64,000 nt of DNA. Origin: an uncultured Candidatus Saccharibacteria bacterium. GTDB taxonomy: Bacteria; Patescibacteriota; Saccharimonadia; Saccharimonadales; Saccharimonadaceae. The notes beneath the pieces were generated by a model, which was not told the DNA's origin, did no database searches, and was given only the letters and a program-made list of their open reading frames with translations. The DNA is taken from positions 62,001-126,000 of the forward strand of contig CALHWE010000012.1 of NCBI GenBank assembly GCA_938036785.1. The letters run 5' to 3'. Positions within the stretch are counted from its first letter, which is position 1, and every line of letters begins with the position of its first letter. Of this stretch, positions 7,905 through 15,080 are shown one piece after another. The translations under genes and the position numbers were made by a program.

Positions 7905-8783
7905 TTGACCGATGCGCTATGGTATTATGCGGCCGAGCGGGCTGTGGAGCTGCTGAATACGCATGATCTGCAGCGCGCCGGCCTCAGGTGGCCGACGCCG
8001 CTTGCGACGTTGCCGATTGCTCTGCCACTGCGGAGCCGAATGCACTACGATGATGCGGTTGACTCGGTGGCACATGTGCCAATTGCTCGGATGAGTTACG
8101 AGCAGCTGGCAGGGTACTGCGTGCCAGACAAGATTGGGGCGGTGATGGCGCGTGGTGTTGCTTTGCTGCCTGAGCTCGTGCCGCAGGCTCAACATGATGC
8201 AGTGCGGCAGCGCCTCTTTGAGACGATGGCGCAGTCCAGTTTACCCGAGCAGTGGCAGCAGGCTGATAGGCGCAACCGTCAGCAGTACGAGACTGGCCAA
8301 CCGCTGATCGAGCAGGGCGATATGATCCACGCTATGCAGCCGGCCCACGTGGCTGAGGCACTGGTGCTTGGCCTGCGCTGCAGCGAGGTCACTCACCGGC
8401 AGGGGCTCGACCCGGTTTTTCCGCTGACGGTGAGCTTCTTTGCCGCTCGCCACACGGTGCAGCCTGGGAGTGATATACCACTACCTCGCAACGATCCCTA
8501 TGGCCTCGTCAATCTCATTTTGGCCCAGCCAGAGCCTGGTCAGGTGCACCTATCGCGTGAGCATACTCAGCAGTACCAGAGCTTCGTGAGTATGGCGACA
8601 ACAGGGGTCAAGAGCATTGTGATTCGTGATCGGAGCACAGACTGGACGGAGGAAGAAGTTGCCGATGCAATCAAGCACATGCGGCAGATCATTCCCCGGA
8701 GCGGCCGCTACATCCCGCTCTACCAGCAGTCGACCGGCGAGCTCCTCTTGACGCCTGAGCAGTTTGATGCTGCTCGGAGGTAG
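7905..8783 (+). CDS. Unrecognised 292-residue soluble protein (TTG start)
   Basis: Not recognised. The frame starts at TTG 7905; the next in-frame ATG is about 46 codons later (MHYDDAV), and the intervening residues look genuinely coded. The -10 box six bases upstream supports the TTG. The protein has no membrane segment. It contains IARMSYEQLAGYCVPDKIG near residue 62, a central Gln-rich helical part, and a C-terminal alpha/beta part (VKSIVIRDRSTDWTEEEV). It follows the 6250 gene on the same strand after ~130 bases, probably as its own unit. Start codon choice is the main uncertainty. Confidence 0.65.
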   Translation: MTDALWYYAAERAVELLNTHDLQRAGLRWPTPLATLPIALPLRSRMHYDDAVDSVAHVPIARMSYEQLAGYCVPDKIGAVMARGVALLPELVPQAQHDAVRQRLFETMAQSSLPEQWQQADRRNRQQYETGQPLIEQGDMIHAMQPAHVAEALVLGLRCSEVTHRQGLDPVFPLTVSFFAARHTVQPGSDIPLPRNDPYGLVNLILAQPEPGQVHLSREHTQQYQSFVSMATTGVKSIVIRDRSTDWTEEEVADAIKHMRQIIPRSGRYIPLYQQSTGELLLTPEQFDAARR

Positions 8784-8830
8784 GTGTATACTATAAAGAA
8801 GAGAACCAATATGCAGCAAGGAGGTTGCCC

Positions 8831-8878
8831 ATGCCAGCACGGACTATGTATTTTCACGAAAGGGGAGCGCTATGCTAA
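8831..8878 (+). CDS. 15-codon leader peptide candidate overlapping the next gene
   Basis: A strong AAGGAGG (about 8818-8824) precedes an ATG that opens 15 codons (MPARTMYFHERGALC). Its stop lies seven bases inside the following 57-codon gene. Such an overlap could couple translation of the two. It may also be a chance frame; only the ribosome site and the overlap argue for it. Confidence 0.4.
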   Translation: MPARTMYFHERGALC

Positions 8879-9045
8879 CATTCTTTGCCTGTAGTGATAA
8901 AATAATCGGCTGGCTCGATTGCCAGTGGCAGCCAGGAAGCCCGCTGTGGGCACTTGCCGGGCTGGTGGGATTGATGGTGGTTGGCGCGATTATTGCGGTG
9001 GCAGTGGTAGTGTATGTCCGCCGCCGGAGCAGCGCGCAGCAATAA
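8872..9045 (+). CDS. Small single-pass membrane protein, 57 residues
   Basis: The ATG at 8872 follows AAAGGGGAGCGCT, a good ribosome site. A polar start with two Cys (residues 7 and 17) leads to LWALAGLVGLMVVGAIIAVAVVVYV, one clear membrane helix at residues ~25-49. The end is a basic RRRSSAQQ, so the C-terminus is probably cytoplasmic. No family recognised. It sits at the end of the accessory block just upstream of rplF. Confidence 0.65.
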   Translation: MLTFFACSDKIIGWLDCQWQPGSPLWALAGLVGLMVVGAIIAVAVVVYVRRRSSAQQ

Positions 9046-9151
9046 TCATAATCCTGCAGCAGTACCTATATAGCACCGTCTAGCTTGGTCAGTATTGGTC
9101 GCAAGCTTCAGTATAGTTTCTTGTCCGGACTACCACTGGCGTCTTCCACTC

Positions 9152-9181
9152 TTGCGCTCTCTCCATCATCTGTGGTACAAT
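9152..9181 (+). promoter_or_regulatory. Candidate promoter for rplF-rplO
   Basis: TTGCGC (9152-9157), 18 bases, TACAAT (9176-9181). It would restart transcription of the second ribosomal block with a leader of about 110 bases. No terminator lies between it and rplF. Confidence 0.55.
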
Positions 9182-9299
9182 TAGCAAGATATTAACTTTG
9201 CGAGTGAAACGGGAGTTTTGCGTTCTGGTTGTTCGCCTATGGAGAGTGGCCGGCAGCACGAGACAAACATTTTGCTGGCTACTAATCGAAAGGTAAGCA

Positions 9300-9842
9300 A
9301 TGAGTCTGAGTCGAATCGGAAAACTGCCGGTGGCGATTCCATCGGGTGTGACAATCACGGTTGACTCTGGTGATGTGGTCGTCAAGGGCCCCAAAGGTGA
9401 GCTCTCGCAGTTCATTACGCCAGCGGTCGAGGTGAAGGTCGAGGACGGACAGGTGACGGTTCATCCAAAGGATGAGTCTAAGGCTGCTCGGGCCCAGCAT
9501 GGGCTGATGCGCGCCCTCATCAACAACATGGTGATTGGCGTGACCCAAGGGTACGAGAAGCGCCTCGAGGTCAAAGGTGTGGGCTTTCGGGTTTCGTCGA
9601 GCAATAACGAGCTGACGATGAGCCTGGGCTTTAGCCACGAAGTCCACTACAAAGCCCCAGAGGGGGTTAATGTAACGAACGAGCGAATGGTGATCGTTGT
9701 GACGGGTATCGACAAGCAAAAGGTCGGCCAAGTCGCCGCCGAGATCCGCGCTCTCAAGAAGCCAGAGCCATACAAGGGCAAGGGCATTATGTACGTTGGT
9801 GAGCAAATTTTGCGCAAAGCAGGGAAGGCAGGTAAGAAATAA
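9300..9842 (+). CDS. rplF: 50S ribosomal protein uL6
   Basis: Two-domain protein near the factor-binding site. It starts MSLSRIGKLPVAIPSGV; the second repeat carries VKGVGFRVSSSNNELTMSLGFSH, and the C-terminus has PEPYKGKGIMYVGEQILRKAGKAGKK. Its 180 residues fit the family. GAAAGGTAAGCA precedes the ATG. In most bacteria it follows rpsH directly; here 4.4 kb of other sequence intervenes. Its stop overlaps the rplR ATG (TAATG). Confidence 0.98.
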   Translation: MSLSRIGKLPVAIPSGVTITVDSGDVVVKGPKGELSQFITPAVEVKVEDGQVTVHPKDESKAARAQHGLMRALINNMVIGVTQGYEKRLEVKGVGFRVSSSNNELTMSLGFSHEVHYKAPEGVNVTNERMVIVVTGIDKQKVGQVAAEIRALKKPEPYKGKGIMYVGEQILRKAGKAGKK

Positions 9843-10198
9843 TGGCACACGCATTAGCAAAAAAACTCCTGAATCGTGACCTGCGCAAGCGCCGCGTTCG
9901 GGCTCGCGTGCACGGCACAGCTCAGCGCCCACGCTTGAGCGTGACGATTAGCAACCTGCATGTGAGCGCGCAGCTTATCGATGATGATGCTCACGCAACA
10001 TTGGCTGCTGCCACTACTGTTGGTACCAAAGCAACCGGTACCATGACAGAGAAGGCTGCCAAGGTGGGCACGGATATCGCCAAGAAGGCCAAGAAAGCAA
10101 AGATAAGTGCAGTCGTCTTCGACCGCAATGGTCGCCAGTATGCTGGCCGCTTGAGCGCCCTGGCAGACGCTGCTCGCAAGGAAGGATTGGAGTTTTAG
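9842..10198 (+). CDS. rplR: 50S ribosomal protein uL18
   Basis: Binds 5S rRNA with uL5. RDLRKRRVRARVHGTAQRPRLSVTISNLHVSAQLIDD marks the family, as does VVFDRNGRQYAGRLSALADAARKEGLEF at the end. It has 118 residues. The start overlaps rplF by one base, and rpsE starts one base after its stop. Confidence 0.97.
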   Translation: MAHALAKKLLNRDLRKRRVRARVHGTAQRPRLSVTISNLHVSAQLIDDDAHATLAAATTVGTKATGTMTEKAAKVGTDIAKKAKKAKISAVVFDRNGRQYAGRLSALADAARKEGLEF

Positions 10199-10199
10199 T

Positions 10200-10787
10200 A
10201 TGGCAGACAGACCTGCAAATACTACATCTCGCCCGAATGACCGGCGCAACCAGCGTGGTCGGGGCCGAGGTGGTCGCCGCGATGACCGGCGCAACCAGCG
10301 TGATGACACGCCAAAAGAATTTGAAGAAGTTGTTGTCAACATCGACCGCGTGGCACGCGTCGTTAAGGGTGGCCGCCGCTTCCGCTTTAAAGCGCTGGTG
10401 GTGGTAGGTAACCGCAAGAACAAGGTTGGTGTTGGTGTGGCGAAGGGTGCCGATGTGCAAACCGCCATTGCCAAGGCAACCTCAGTAGCCAAGAAGCATC
10501 TCGTTGTTATTCCGGTGGTGAATGAGACCATCCCACACGAGATGGAAGTTAAGCTTAGTGGTGCACGTGTGCTTATCAAGCCAGCTGCGCCTGGTACGGG
10601 TATCATTGCCGGTGGTGTGGTGCGCGCCGTTATTGGTGTGACGGGCATCCGCAACCTGCTCTCGAAGAGCCTGGGCAGTACCAACAAGGTGAACATCGCC
10701 TATGCTACGGTGGAAGCTCTGCGCAGCATGGTGCCGCGTGAGCAGTGGGTTGGCGCCAAGAAGCAATCCGCAAAGGAGGGCAAGTAG
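10200..10787 (+). CDS. rpsE: 30S ribosomal protein uS5
   Basis: Involved in decoding accuracy and mRNA unwinding. The core begins FEEVVVNIDRVARVVKGGRRFRFKALVVVG, followed by the second domain with SLGSTNKVNIAYATVEAL. A ~38-residue Arg-rich N-terminal extension contains a near repeat (DDRRNQR twice), giving 195 residues against ~167 in E. coli. rpmD would normally come next but is absent; rplO starts directly after the stop. Confidence 0.98.
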   Translation: MADRPANTTSRPNDRRNQRGRGRGGRRDDRRNQRDDTPKEFEEVVVNIDRVARVVKGGRRFRFKALVVVGNRKNKVGVGVAKGADVQTAIAKATSVAKKHLVVIPVVNETIPHEMEVKLSGARVLIKPAAPGTGIIAGGVVRAVIGVTGIRNLLSKSLGSTNKVNIAYATVEALRSMVPREQWVGAKKQSAKEGK

Positions 10788-11267
10788 ATGAAATACAACG
10801 AACTCCACATCGCAGCCAATAAAGATCGCAAGCGCGTTGGCCGCGGTATTGCCGCTGGCGGTGGTAAGACGGCTGGCCGGGGTACCAAGGGGCAGAACGC
10901 CCGTACCGGTAAGAAGCTGCGCCCGATGTTCCAAGGTGGGCAGAATGGTATTGCTACAGCAGTGCCAAAGGCGCGTGGCTTTAAGAGCCTGCGCACCCCT
11001 GCTCAGGTGGTGTATAGCGACCATCTCAATAACTTGTCGGGCACCGTTGATAACTTCGCACTGTATGAGGCTGGGCTGATTGCCACGCCATTCCACAGTG
11101 TTAAGGTGATTACTCGTGGTGAATTGACCGCCAAGATCGTACTCCAGACGCAAGGTGCGTCGAAGAGTGTGGTAGCTGCGCTTGAGGCAGCTGGCGGCTC
11201 CTTCGAAAAGACCGCCACACCGCGCCAAACCTCGCGCAAACAAGCTGAGGCAGAGGACGCCGCGTAA
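10788..11267 (+). CDS. rplO: 50S ribosomal protein uL15
   Basis: Late-assembly protein. KRVGRGIAAGGGKTAGRGTKGQ and GGQNGIATAVPKARGF are the family signatures. At 159 residues it has an extra tail rich in Ala, Gln and Glu. AAAGGAGGGCAAGTAG gives a strong ribosome site. secY usually follows; instead a terminator comes 23 bases after the stop. Confidence 0.98.
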   Translation: MKYNELHIAANKDRKRVGRGIAAGGGKTAGRGTKGQNARTGKKLRPMFQGGQNGIATAVPKARGFKSLRTPAQVVYSDHLNNLSGTVDNFALYEAGLIATPFHSVKVITRGELTAKIVLQTQGASKSVVAALEAAGGSFEKTATPRQTSRKQAEAEDAA

Positions 11268-11583
11268 GAAGCATTTTGCCAACACAACGACAAAGCACCT
11301 CTTGTGCGAGAGGTGCTTTGTTACTGAGTAGACGCTTTGTATAGACGCGCGCTCAAAAATTATCTATACACGCATAGGATCAACTAAAAAACCACACTTC
11401 TTTAAGTGTAGCTGATATTAGCTAGGCAAGAAACATCATGATGCATGTGCCAGCGTTGCACTAGACTCATGTAACACCAATAATTATACTTGCCCATCCT
11501 TGTCTCCTTGTATGATGTGTTTTTGCTATAGCTATAATAGAATGCTATTACAAATGTTGTATTAAACTAGCGGTAGCCTAGTG
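11268..11583. other. Intergenic stretch after rplO
   Basis: Apart from the terminator at 11291 it holds no supported gene. A TATAAT at 11533-11538 lacks a well-spaced -35 and no reading frame follows it; a small RNA cannot be excluded. Confidence 0.5.
11291..11322 (+). terminator. Terminator after rplO
   Basis: Perfect 12-bp stem CAAAGCACCTCT / AGAGGTGCTTTG with a six-base loop. The T-run is short. Confidence 0.8.
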
Positions 11584-11655
11584 TCATTGATTAACAAGGG
11601 TAAAAAGGCCACAAACCTTTACCGCATAAAAGAGGTTTTCCTGTTGGCATAGCAT
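11584..11655 (-). CDS. 23-codon microgene with full expression signals
   Basis: The minus-strand ATG at 11655 is preceded by AAAGGAGG four bases upstream and by a promoter-like TTGCAC-17-TACACT. The peptide is MLCQQENLFYAVKVCGLFTL plus four more codons including the stop, with two Cys and a hydrophobic C-terminal half. The family is unknown; it could be a small membrane peptide or a leader peptide, though no gene follows on this strand. The complete set of signals is the reason to list it. Confidence 0.45.
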   Translation of the reverse strand: MLCQQENLFYAVKVCGLFTLVNQ

Positions 11656-11675
11656 GGTACCTCCTTTCTGCTTAT

Positions 11676-11704
11676 AGTGTAACAACGATTTGCTTGCTGT
11701 GCAA
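11676..11704 (-). promoter_or_regulatory. Promoter of the 23-codon microgene
   Basis: On the minus strand, TTGCAC (11704-11699), 17 bases, TACACT (11681-11676). The predicted start leaves a ~14-base leader containing AAAGGAGG. Confidence 0.45.
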
Positions 11705-11730
11705 ATTTTGTACAAAAAACAGAGGTCACA

Positions 11731-11759
11731 AAAAGAGCCAGCGCTATGCTGGCTCTTTT
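11731..11759 (-). terminator. Terminator of the DUF5684-like gene
   Basis: AAAAGAGCCAGC / GCTGGCTCTTTT, 12-bp stem with a five-base loop, T-rich on the minus strand. It separates the 11783 gene from the microgene promoter. Confidence 0.8.
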
Positions 11760-11782
11760 GCTTGGTAATATGTTGTGGAGCT

Positions 11783-12280
11783 TTAGGCTTGTGGTGGTTG
11801 CTGTGGTTGTTGAGGCGTCTGTGGTTGCTGTGGTGGATAGTACGGCGCAGGCTGAGGTGCAATCGGCCCAAGGTACTGGCTCGAGCCAAAGCCGAGCATT
11901 GGGTATGCAATGACTGGCAAGAACAGCATTAGCACGCCAAAGCCGGTCGACTTGCCAAAGGACTTCACTAGCTCGAGCGTCGACACAGCAGCGATGTACA
12001 AGTTGACGAAGGGCACAAACAGCAGCAACACCCACCACTCAGGCCGACCGATGATCTGCATCAGGACGACACTATTATAGATAGGGATGAGGGCAGCCCA
12101 GCCTGGCTTGCCAGCCTTGGTAAATATCCGCCACAGCGAGGCAAGTACGACGGCCATCACAGCAAAGCTTAGGATGAGCATGATGATAACCATCACCCAC
12201 ACGAGCGGGTCGAGGGGGCTGCTGGCTGCTGTGGTGTATGAGGGGGTTGAATAATAACTCGAAGAATAATCGTAGTCCAT
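11783..12280 (-). CDS. DUF5684-like four-helix membrane protein
   Basis: 165 residues from the ATG at 12280, which GGAGTAGT precedes; upstream in-frame codons read through the promoter region and were not used. A Tyr/Ser-rich N-terminus leads to a first helix (LVWVMVIIMLILSFAVMAVVLASLWRIF region). Then comes KAGKPGWAALIPIYNSVVLMQIIGRPEWW, a block typical of DUF5684 and signal-peptidase-associated membrane proteins. Two or three more helices follow, and the tail is rich in Pro and Gln. Function is unknown. The gene is divergent from the metallopeptidase candidate, with ~100 bases shared upstream. Confidence 0.8.
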   Translation of the reverse strand: MDYDYSSSYYSTPSYTTAASSPLDPLVWVMVIIMLILSFAVMAVVLASLWRIFTKAGKPGWAALIPIYNSVVLMQIIGRPEWWVLLLFVPFVNLYIAAVSTLELVKSFGKSTGFGVLMLFLPVIAYPMLGFGSSQYLGPIAPQPAPYYPPQQPQTPQQPQQPPQA

Positions 12281-12362
12281 ACTACTCCATAATGATCTAA
12301 AGTTAATGAATAGTATGTTATAGCAGACAGGGTGAGGTGTGGCAAATGGTAGATAAATGCGG

Positions 12363-12368
12363 TATACT
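12363..12368 (+). promoter_or_regulatory. -10 box of the 12378 gene
   Basis: TATACT ends nine bases before the ATG at 12378. The predicted leader is only two or three bases long. Confidence 0.6.
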
Positions 12369-12377
12369 GGCATAAAT

Positions 12378-13124
12378 ATGACAGAAAAGCACAAGGCGCT
12401 GGATAGCTATACAGATGGGATTATGGGCTGGACGTATGGTGCGCGGTATCGGGCTGATGGCATTGCCGTGCCAGCGCAAGCAGTACCGGTGTCGTTCGAG
12501 ACGGGGCTAGGCAGGCAGCTACCTCCTGATACGGTGGTGGACTATGCTCCGGCAGTAGTGCACGAAGCAGCTACGGCCGCTGGAGTGCCGGCCGATCGGT
12601 GGAATGATGTGAGTATTGTTATTGCTCAGCCTCAAGACAGTACACTCCTTGCCTCAGGCCTTCATGGATATACAACGCCACTACAGGATGGAGCAGCTAT
12701 TGCAGTGCGATATGATCCCACACCAAAGAAAATGACGGAGGTCGTTGGTCACGAGCTATATCATGCAGGCAAACGCCTTGCTGGTGCGCCATCGCCACTT
12801 GATTCGCCGTATTATAACATTGGTACGCGTGCAACGCAGTGGGCGCAGCACCATCGCTGGGCTATCGCAGCAGGAGCGGCCGGAATGATGATCGCTCAAG
12901 AAATGGCTGCAGGGGTTGAGCAGGCGGTACCGCTCGAGACGATCGCAACGCTCGGTTCATACGGTGTAATGCTCGCGGGTGGTGGTATTATCCTTGCTGC
13001 AGCGGGTAACGTGTGCAATAAAGAAGAATGGCAGGCTCGTCGCGTAGGTCGGCGCTTTCAACGCCAGCAGGGGGAGGCGGCACCAGCTGTGTGGGCTCAG
13101 CAGTATCATAAAGCCGCTAGCTAA
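12378..13124 (+). CDS. Membrane-anchored HExxH metallopeptidase candidate
   Basis: 248 residues, start chosen at 12378 because the -10 box lies just upstream and covers the earlier ATG. An N-terminal soluble part ends in VVGHELYHAGKRLAG: H125, E126 and H129 form a zinc-binding HExxH. Two membrane segments follow (about AIAAGAAGMMIAQEMAAGV and LGSYGVMLAGGGIILAAAG). After them comes EEWQARRVGRRF, in which E217 and A220 give an ExxA that could supply the third ligand as in gluzincins such as M48. No known family is recognised as a whole. The gene after it starts ten bases downstream with its own AAGGAG, so the two form an operon. Confidence 0.65.
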   Translation: MTEKHKALDSYTDGIMGWTYGARYRADGIAVPAQAVPVSFETGLGRQLPPDTVVDYAPAVVHEAATAAGVPADRWNDVSIVIAQPQDSTLLASGLHGYTTPLQDGAAIAVRYDPTPKKMTEVVGHELYHAGKRLAGAPSPLDSPYYNIGTRATQWAQHHRWAIAAGAAGMMIAQEMAAGVEQAVPLETIATLGSYGVMLAGGGIILAAAGNVCNKEEWQARRVGRRFQRQQGEAAPAVWAQQYHKAAS

Positions 13125-13133
13125 GGAGATAAT

Positions 13134-13694
13134 ATGAATTATAACAATATTCCAGAGAGAGAGAGCCATCAAGAGGGCGATACACCAGCAGCGCATTTGG
13201 AGATATTGATCAATAAGGTCTTTGATCAATATAGTGATGATGTATGGCATGATGCCGAACACCGTGAGGGTGCGCAGGCACGATTGCTAGTATTAGAATC
13301 TTGCGACGAGGCAGGGAAGCGCACCAAGGTCGTTGCCGTCAAAGAGAGTATTGATGAGCGGTTAGCTTATACAGTGCGAACGATTATTGTGCAGCAGTTG
13401 GCGCTGGCGGGCAACCATCACGAACGGCGTGAATATACGATAATTGACTCAGCATATAATGCACACCATGATAATGATGCGCTTCTTGTTATTTATCCTG
13501 ATGAAGAAGCATATACACAAGCGCGTATTGCTTACGAGGCGCAGGTCTCTTCTGATGATGCACACACTGCGGCGCAAAAAGCATTGCGGGCGAAATACGA
13601 ACAGCTACAAATTCGTCGCTTAGCTAAACCGGCAGATATATGTGCATTGGATAATGAATTAGCGGCAACGACACTGCAGCCACTAGGGAAGTAA
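13134..13694 (+). CDS. Unrecognised 186-residue protein, operon partner of the metallopeptidase candidate
   Basis: TAAGGAGATAAT precedes the ATG. The protein is acidic, His- and Ala-rich, without membrane segments. The core (RLLVLESCDEAGKRTKVVAVK ... RTIIVQQLALAGNHHERREYTIIDSAY) has strand-loop-strand character, and a charged helix follows near residues 140-165. No family recognised. Co-transcription with the 12378 gene suggests a shared task, possibly as substrate, inhibitor or adaptor, but nothing in the sequence proves it. Confidence 0.65.
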   Translation: MNYNNIPERESHQEGDTPAAHLEILINKVFDQYSDDVWHDAEHREGAQARLLVLESCDEAGKRTKVVAVKESIDERLAYTVRTIIVQQLALAGNHHERREYTIIDSAYNAHHDNDALLVIYPDEEAYTQARIAYEAQVSSDDAHTAAQKALRAKYEQLQIRRLAKPADICALDNELAATTLQPLGK

Positions 13695-13767
13695 GGTTGC
13701 TCTGAAGTCTCAATGGGCTCGGTTTAATTATATTATTTGTTATGTTGATGACAAATCAGTTTGGTTG

Positions 13768-14838
13768 TTACTGCTCCGCCCCTTGCGCCTTCAGCTCGCG
13801 TTCGTAGCTTTGGAGGCGCTCGATGATGTCATCGATGTCGCCACCGAGGGCAGCGGGGATGTTGCTGCGGCTGTAGCGGATGCGGTGGTCGGTGATGCGA
13901 TCTTGAGGGAAGTTGTAGGTGCGGATCTTCTCGCTGCGGTCGCCAGTGCCCACTAGAGCGCGGCGCTCGGCGGTAAGCTTAGCGTTTTCTTCATCAATCT
14001 TGCGCTGGAGGAGGCGGGAGCGCAGGACGCTCATAGCCTTCTCACGGTTTTTAATCTGTGACTTCTCATCTTGGTTGGTCACGATCATACCAGTCGGGAG
14101 GTGGGTGATGCGCACGGCTGAGTCGGTTGTATTGACGCTCTGCCCACCGTGGCCGCTCGAGCGGTAGATATCGATGCGGAGGTCATTGGGATTGATGGTA
14201 ATGTCTGTCTCTTCCGCTTCGGGCAGGACTGCTACTGTGGCGGTGCTGGTGTGGATGCGCCCCTGGCTCTCGGTAACGGGTACGCGCTGGACGCGGTGTA
14301 CACCGCCCTCGAACTTGAGTTTGGCGTAGGGTGCATCGCCCGAAATCTTGAAAATGACTTCTTTGTACCCACCAGAGTCATTGGCGGACTCGCTCAGCAG
14401 CTCAGTGCGGTAACCATGCGCCTCACACCAGCGCAGATACATGCGGTAGAGCTCGGCCGCAAAGAGCGAGGCTTCGTCGCCGCCAGCGCCAGCCCGAATT
14501 TCCATGATGATATTCTTCTCGTCATTAGGGTCTTTGGGGGTGAGGAGGGCGAAGAGCTCGTCGTCTAGCTGGGCAATGGTGGCTTCGTCTTCGGGAATCT
14601 CGAGCTTAGCGAGCTCGGCGAGCTCATCGTTGCCCTGAGCGAGCTGACGCGCCTCAGCCAGCTGCTGCTCCACGGTAGCGCGCTTGGTAGCGGTAGTAAT
14701 GATGGTTTCGAGTTCCGCAAAGCGCTTATTCTTGGTGGTAAAATCGGGTGCACTATACGCATCAGGCTGGGCAAGAAATTGCTCGAGCGCAGCGCGCTCA
14801 GCCGTCAGGGTGGCGATATCGAGAGAAATTTTGGGCAT
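13768..14838 (-). CDS. prfA: Peptide chain release factor 1
   Basis: Ends translation at UAA and UAG. It has 356 residues: an N-terminal coiled region, then IRAGAGGDEASLFAAELYRMY, the VHRVQRVPVTESQGRIHTS block with the PxT tripeptide (PVT), and GGQSVNTTDSAVRITHLPTG, whose GGQ triggers hydrolysis. TATAAT ends nine bases before the ATG without a ribosome site. It converges on the 13134 gene. Confidence 0.98.
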   Translation of the reverse strand: MPKISLDIATLTAERAALEQFLAQPDAYSAPDFTTKNKRFAELETIITTATKRATVEQQLAEARQLAQGNDELAELAKLEIPEDEATIAQLDDELFALLTPKDPNDEKNIIMEIRAGAGGDEASLFAAELYRMYLRWCEAHGYRTELLSESANDSGGYKEVIFKISGDAPYAKLKFEGGVHRVQRVPVTESQGRIHTSTATVAVLPEAEETDITINPNDLRIDIYRSSGHGGQSVNTTDSAVRITHLPTGMIVTNQDEKSQIKNREKAMSVLRSRLLQRKIDEENAKLTAERRALVGTGDRSEKIRTYNFPQDRITDHRIRYSRSNIPAALGGDIDDIIERLQSYERELKAQGAEQ

Positions 14839-14847
14839 ATACTAATG

Positions 14848-14853
14848 ATTATA
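14848..14853 (-). promoter_or_regulatory. -10 box of prfA, leaderless
   Basis: TATAAT (minus strand) ends nine bases before the prfA ATG. Confidence 0.65.
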
Positions 14854-15080
14854 CCACGGGGGTGACTCTTGAGCTATTGGATATACTGAAGTTGCAGAGT
14901 AACTACCAACTCTACACAAGTACCCACTACTTCGTCTCTTTGGCAAAAAAGAGAATATGTGTGAGAATTCAGATATTTTTGCTTGTACATGCAATTATTG
15001 CATAATAGCTTGACAAATTAAGAGAGAGAGAGAGTACCTTATATGGTATTAAGTGTAAGCGTAGATAGAAAGTCAAGTAT

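Noticed and set aside
8811..8894. 27-codon Cys-rich frame
   Set aside because: No ribosome site; it overlaps the better supported 15- and 57-codon frames.
4862..9299. Insertion sequence or prophage as cause of the operon split
   Set aside because: No transposase, integrase, terminal repeats or target duplication seen.
11533..11538. Plus-strand TATAAT in the rplO downstream gap as a small-RNA promoter
   Set aside because: The nearest -35-like hexamer has 19-base spacing and no terminator follows at a sensible distance.
15020..15035. GA dinucleotide repeat upstream of the 15081 gene
   Set aside because: Short low-complexity tract with no clear promoter or regulatory role.
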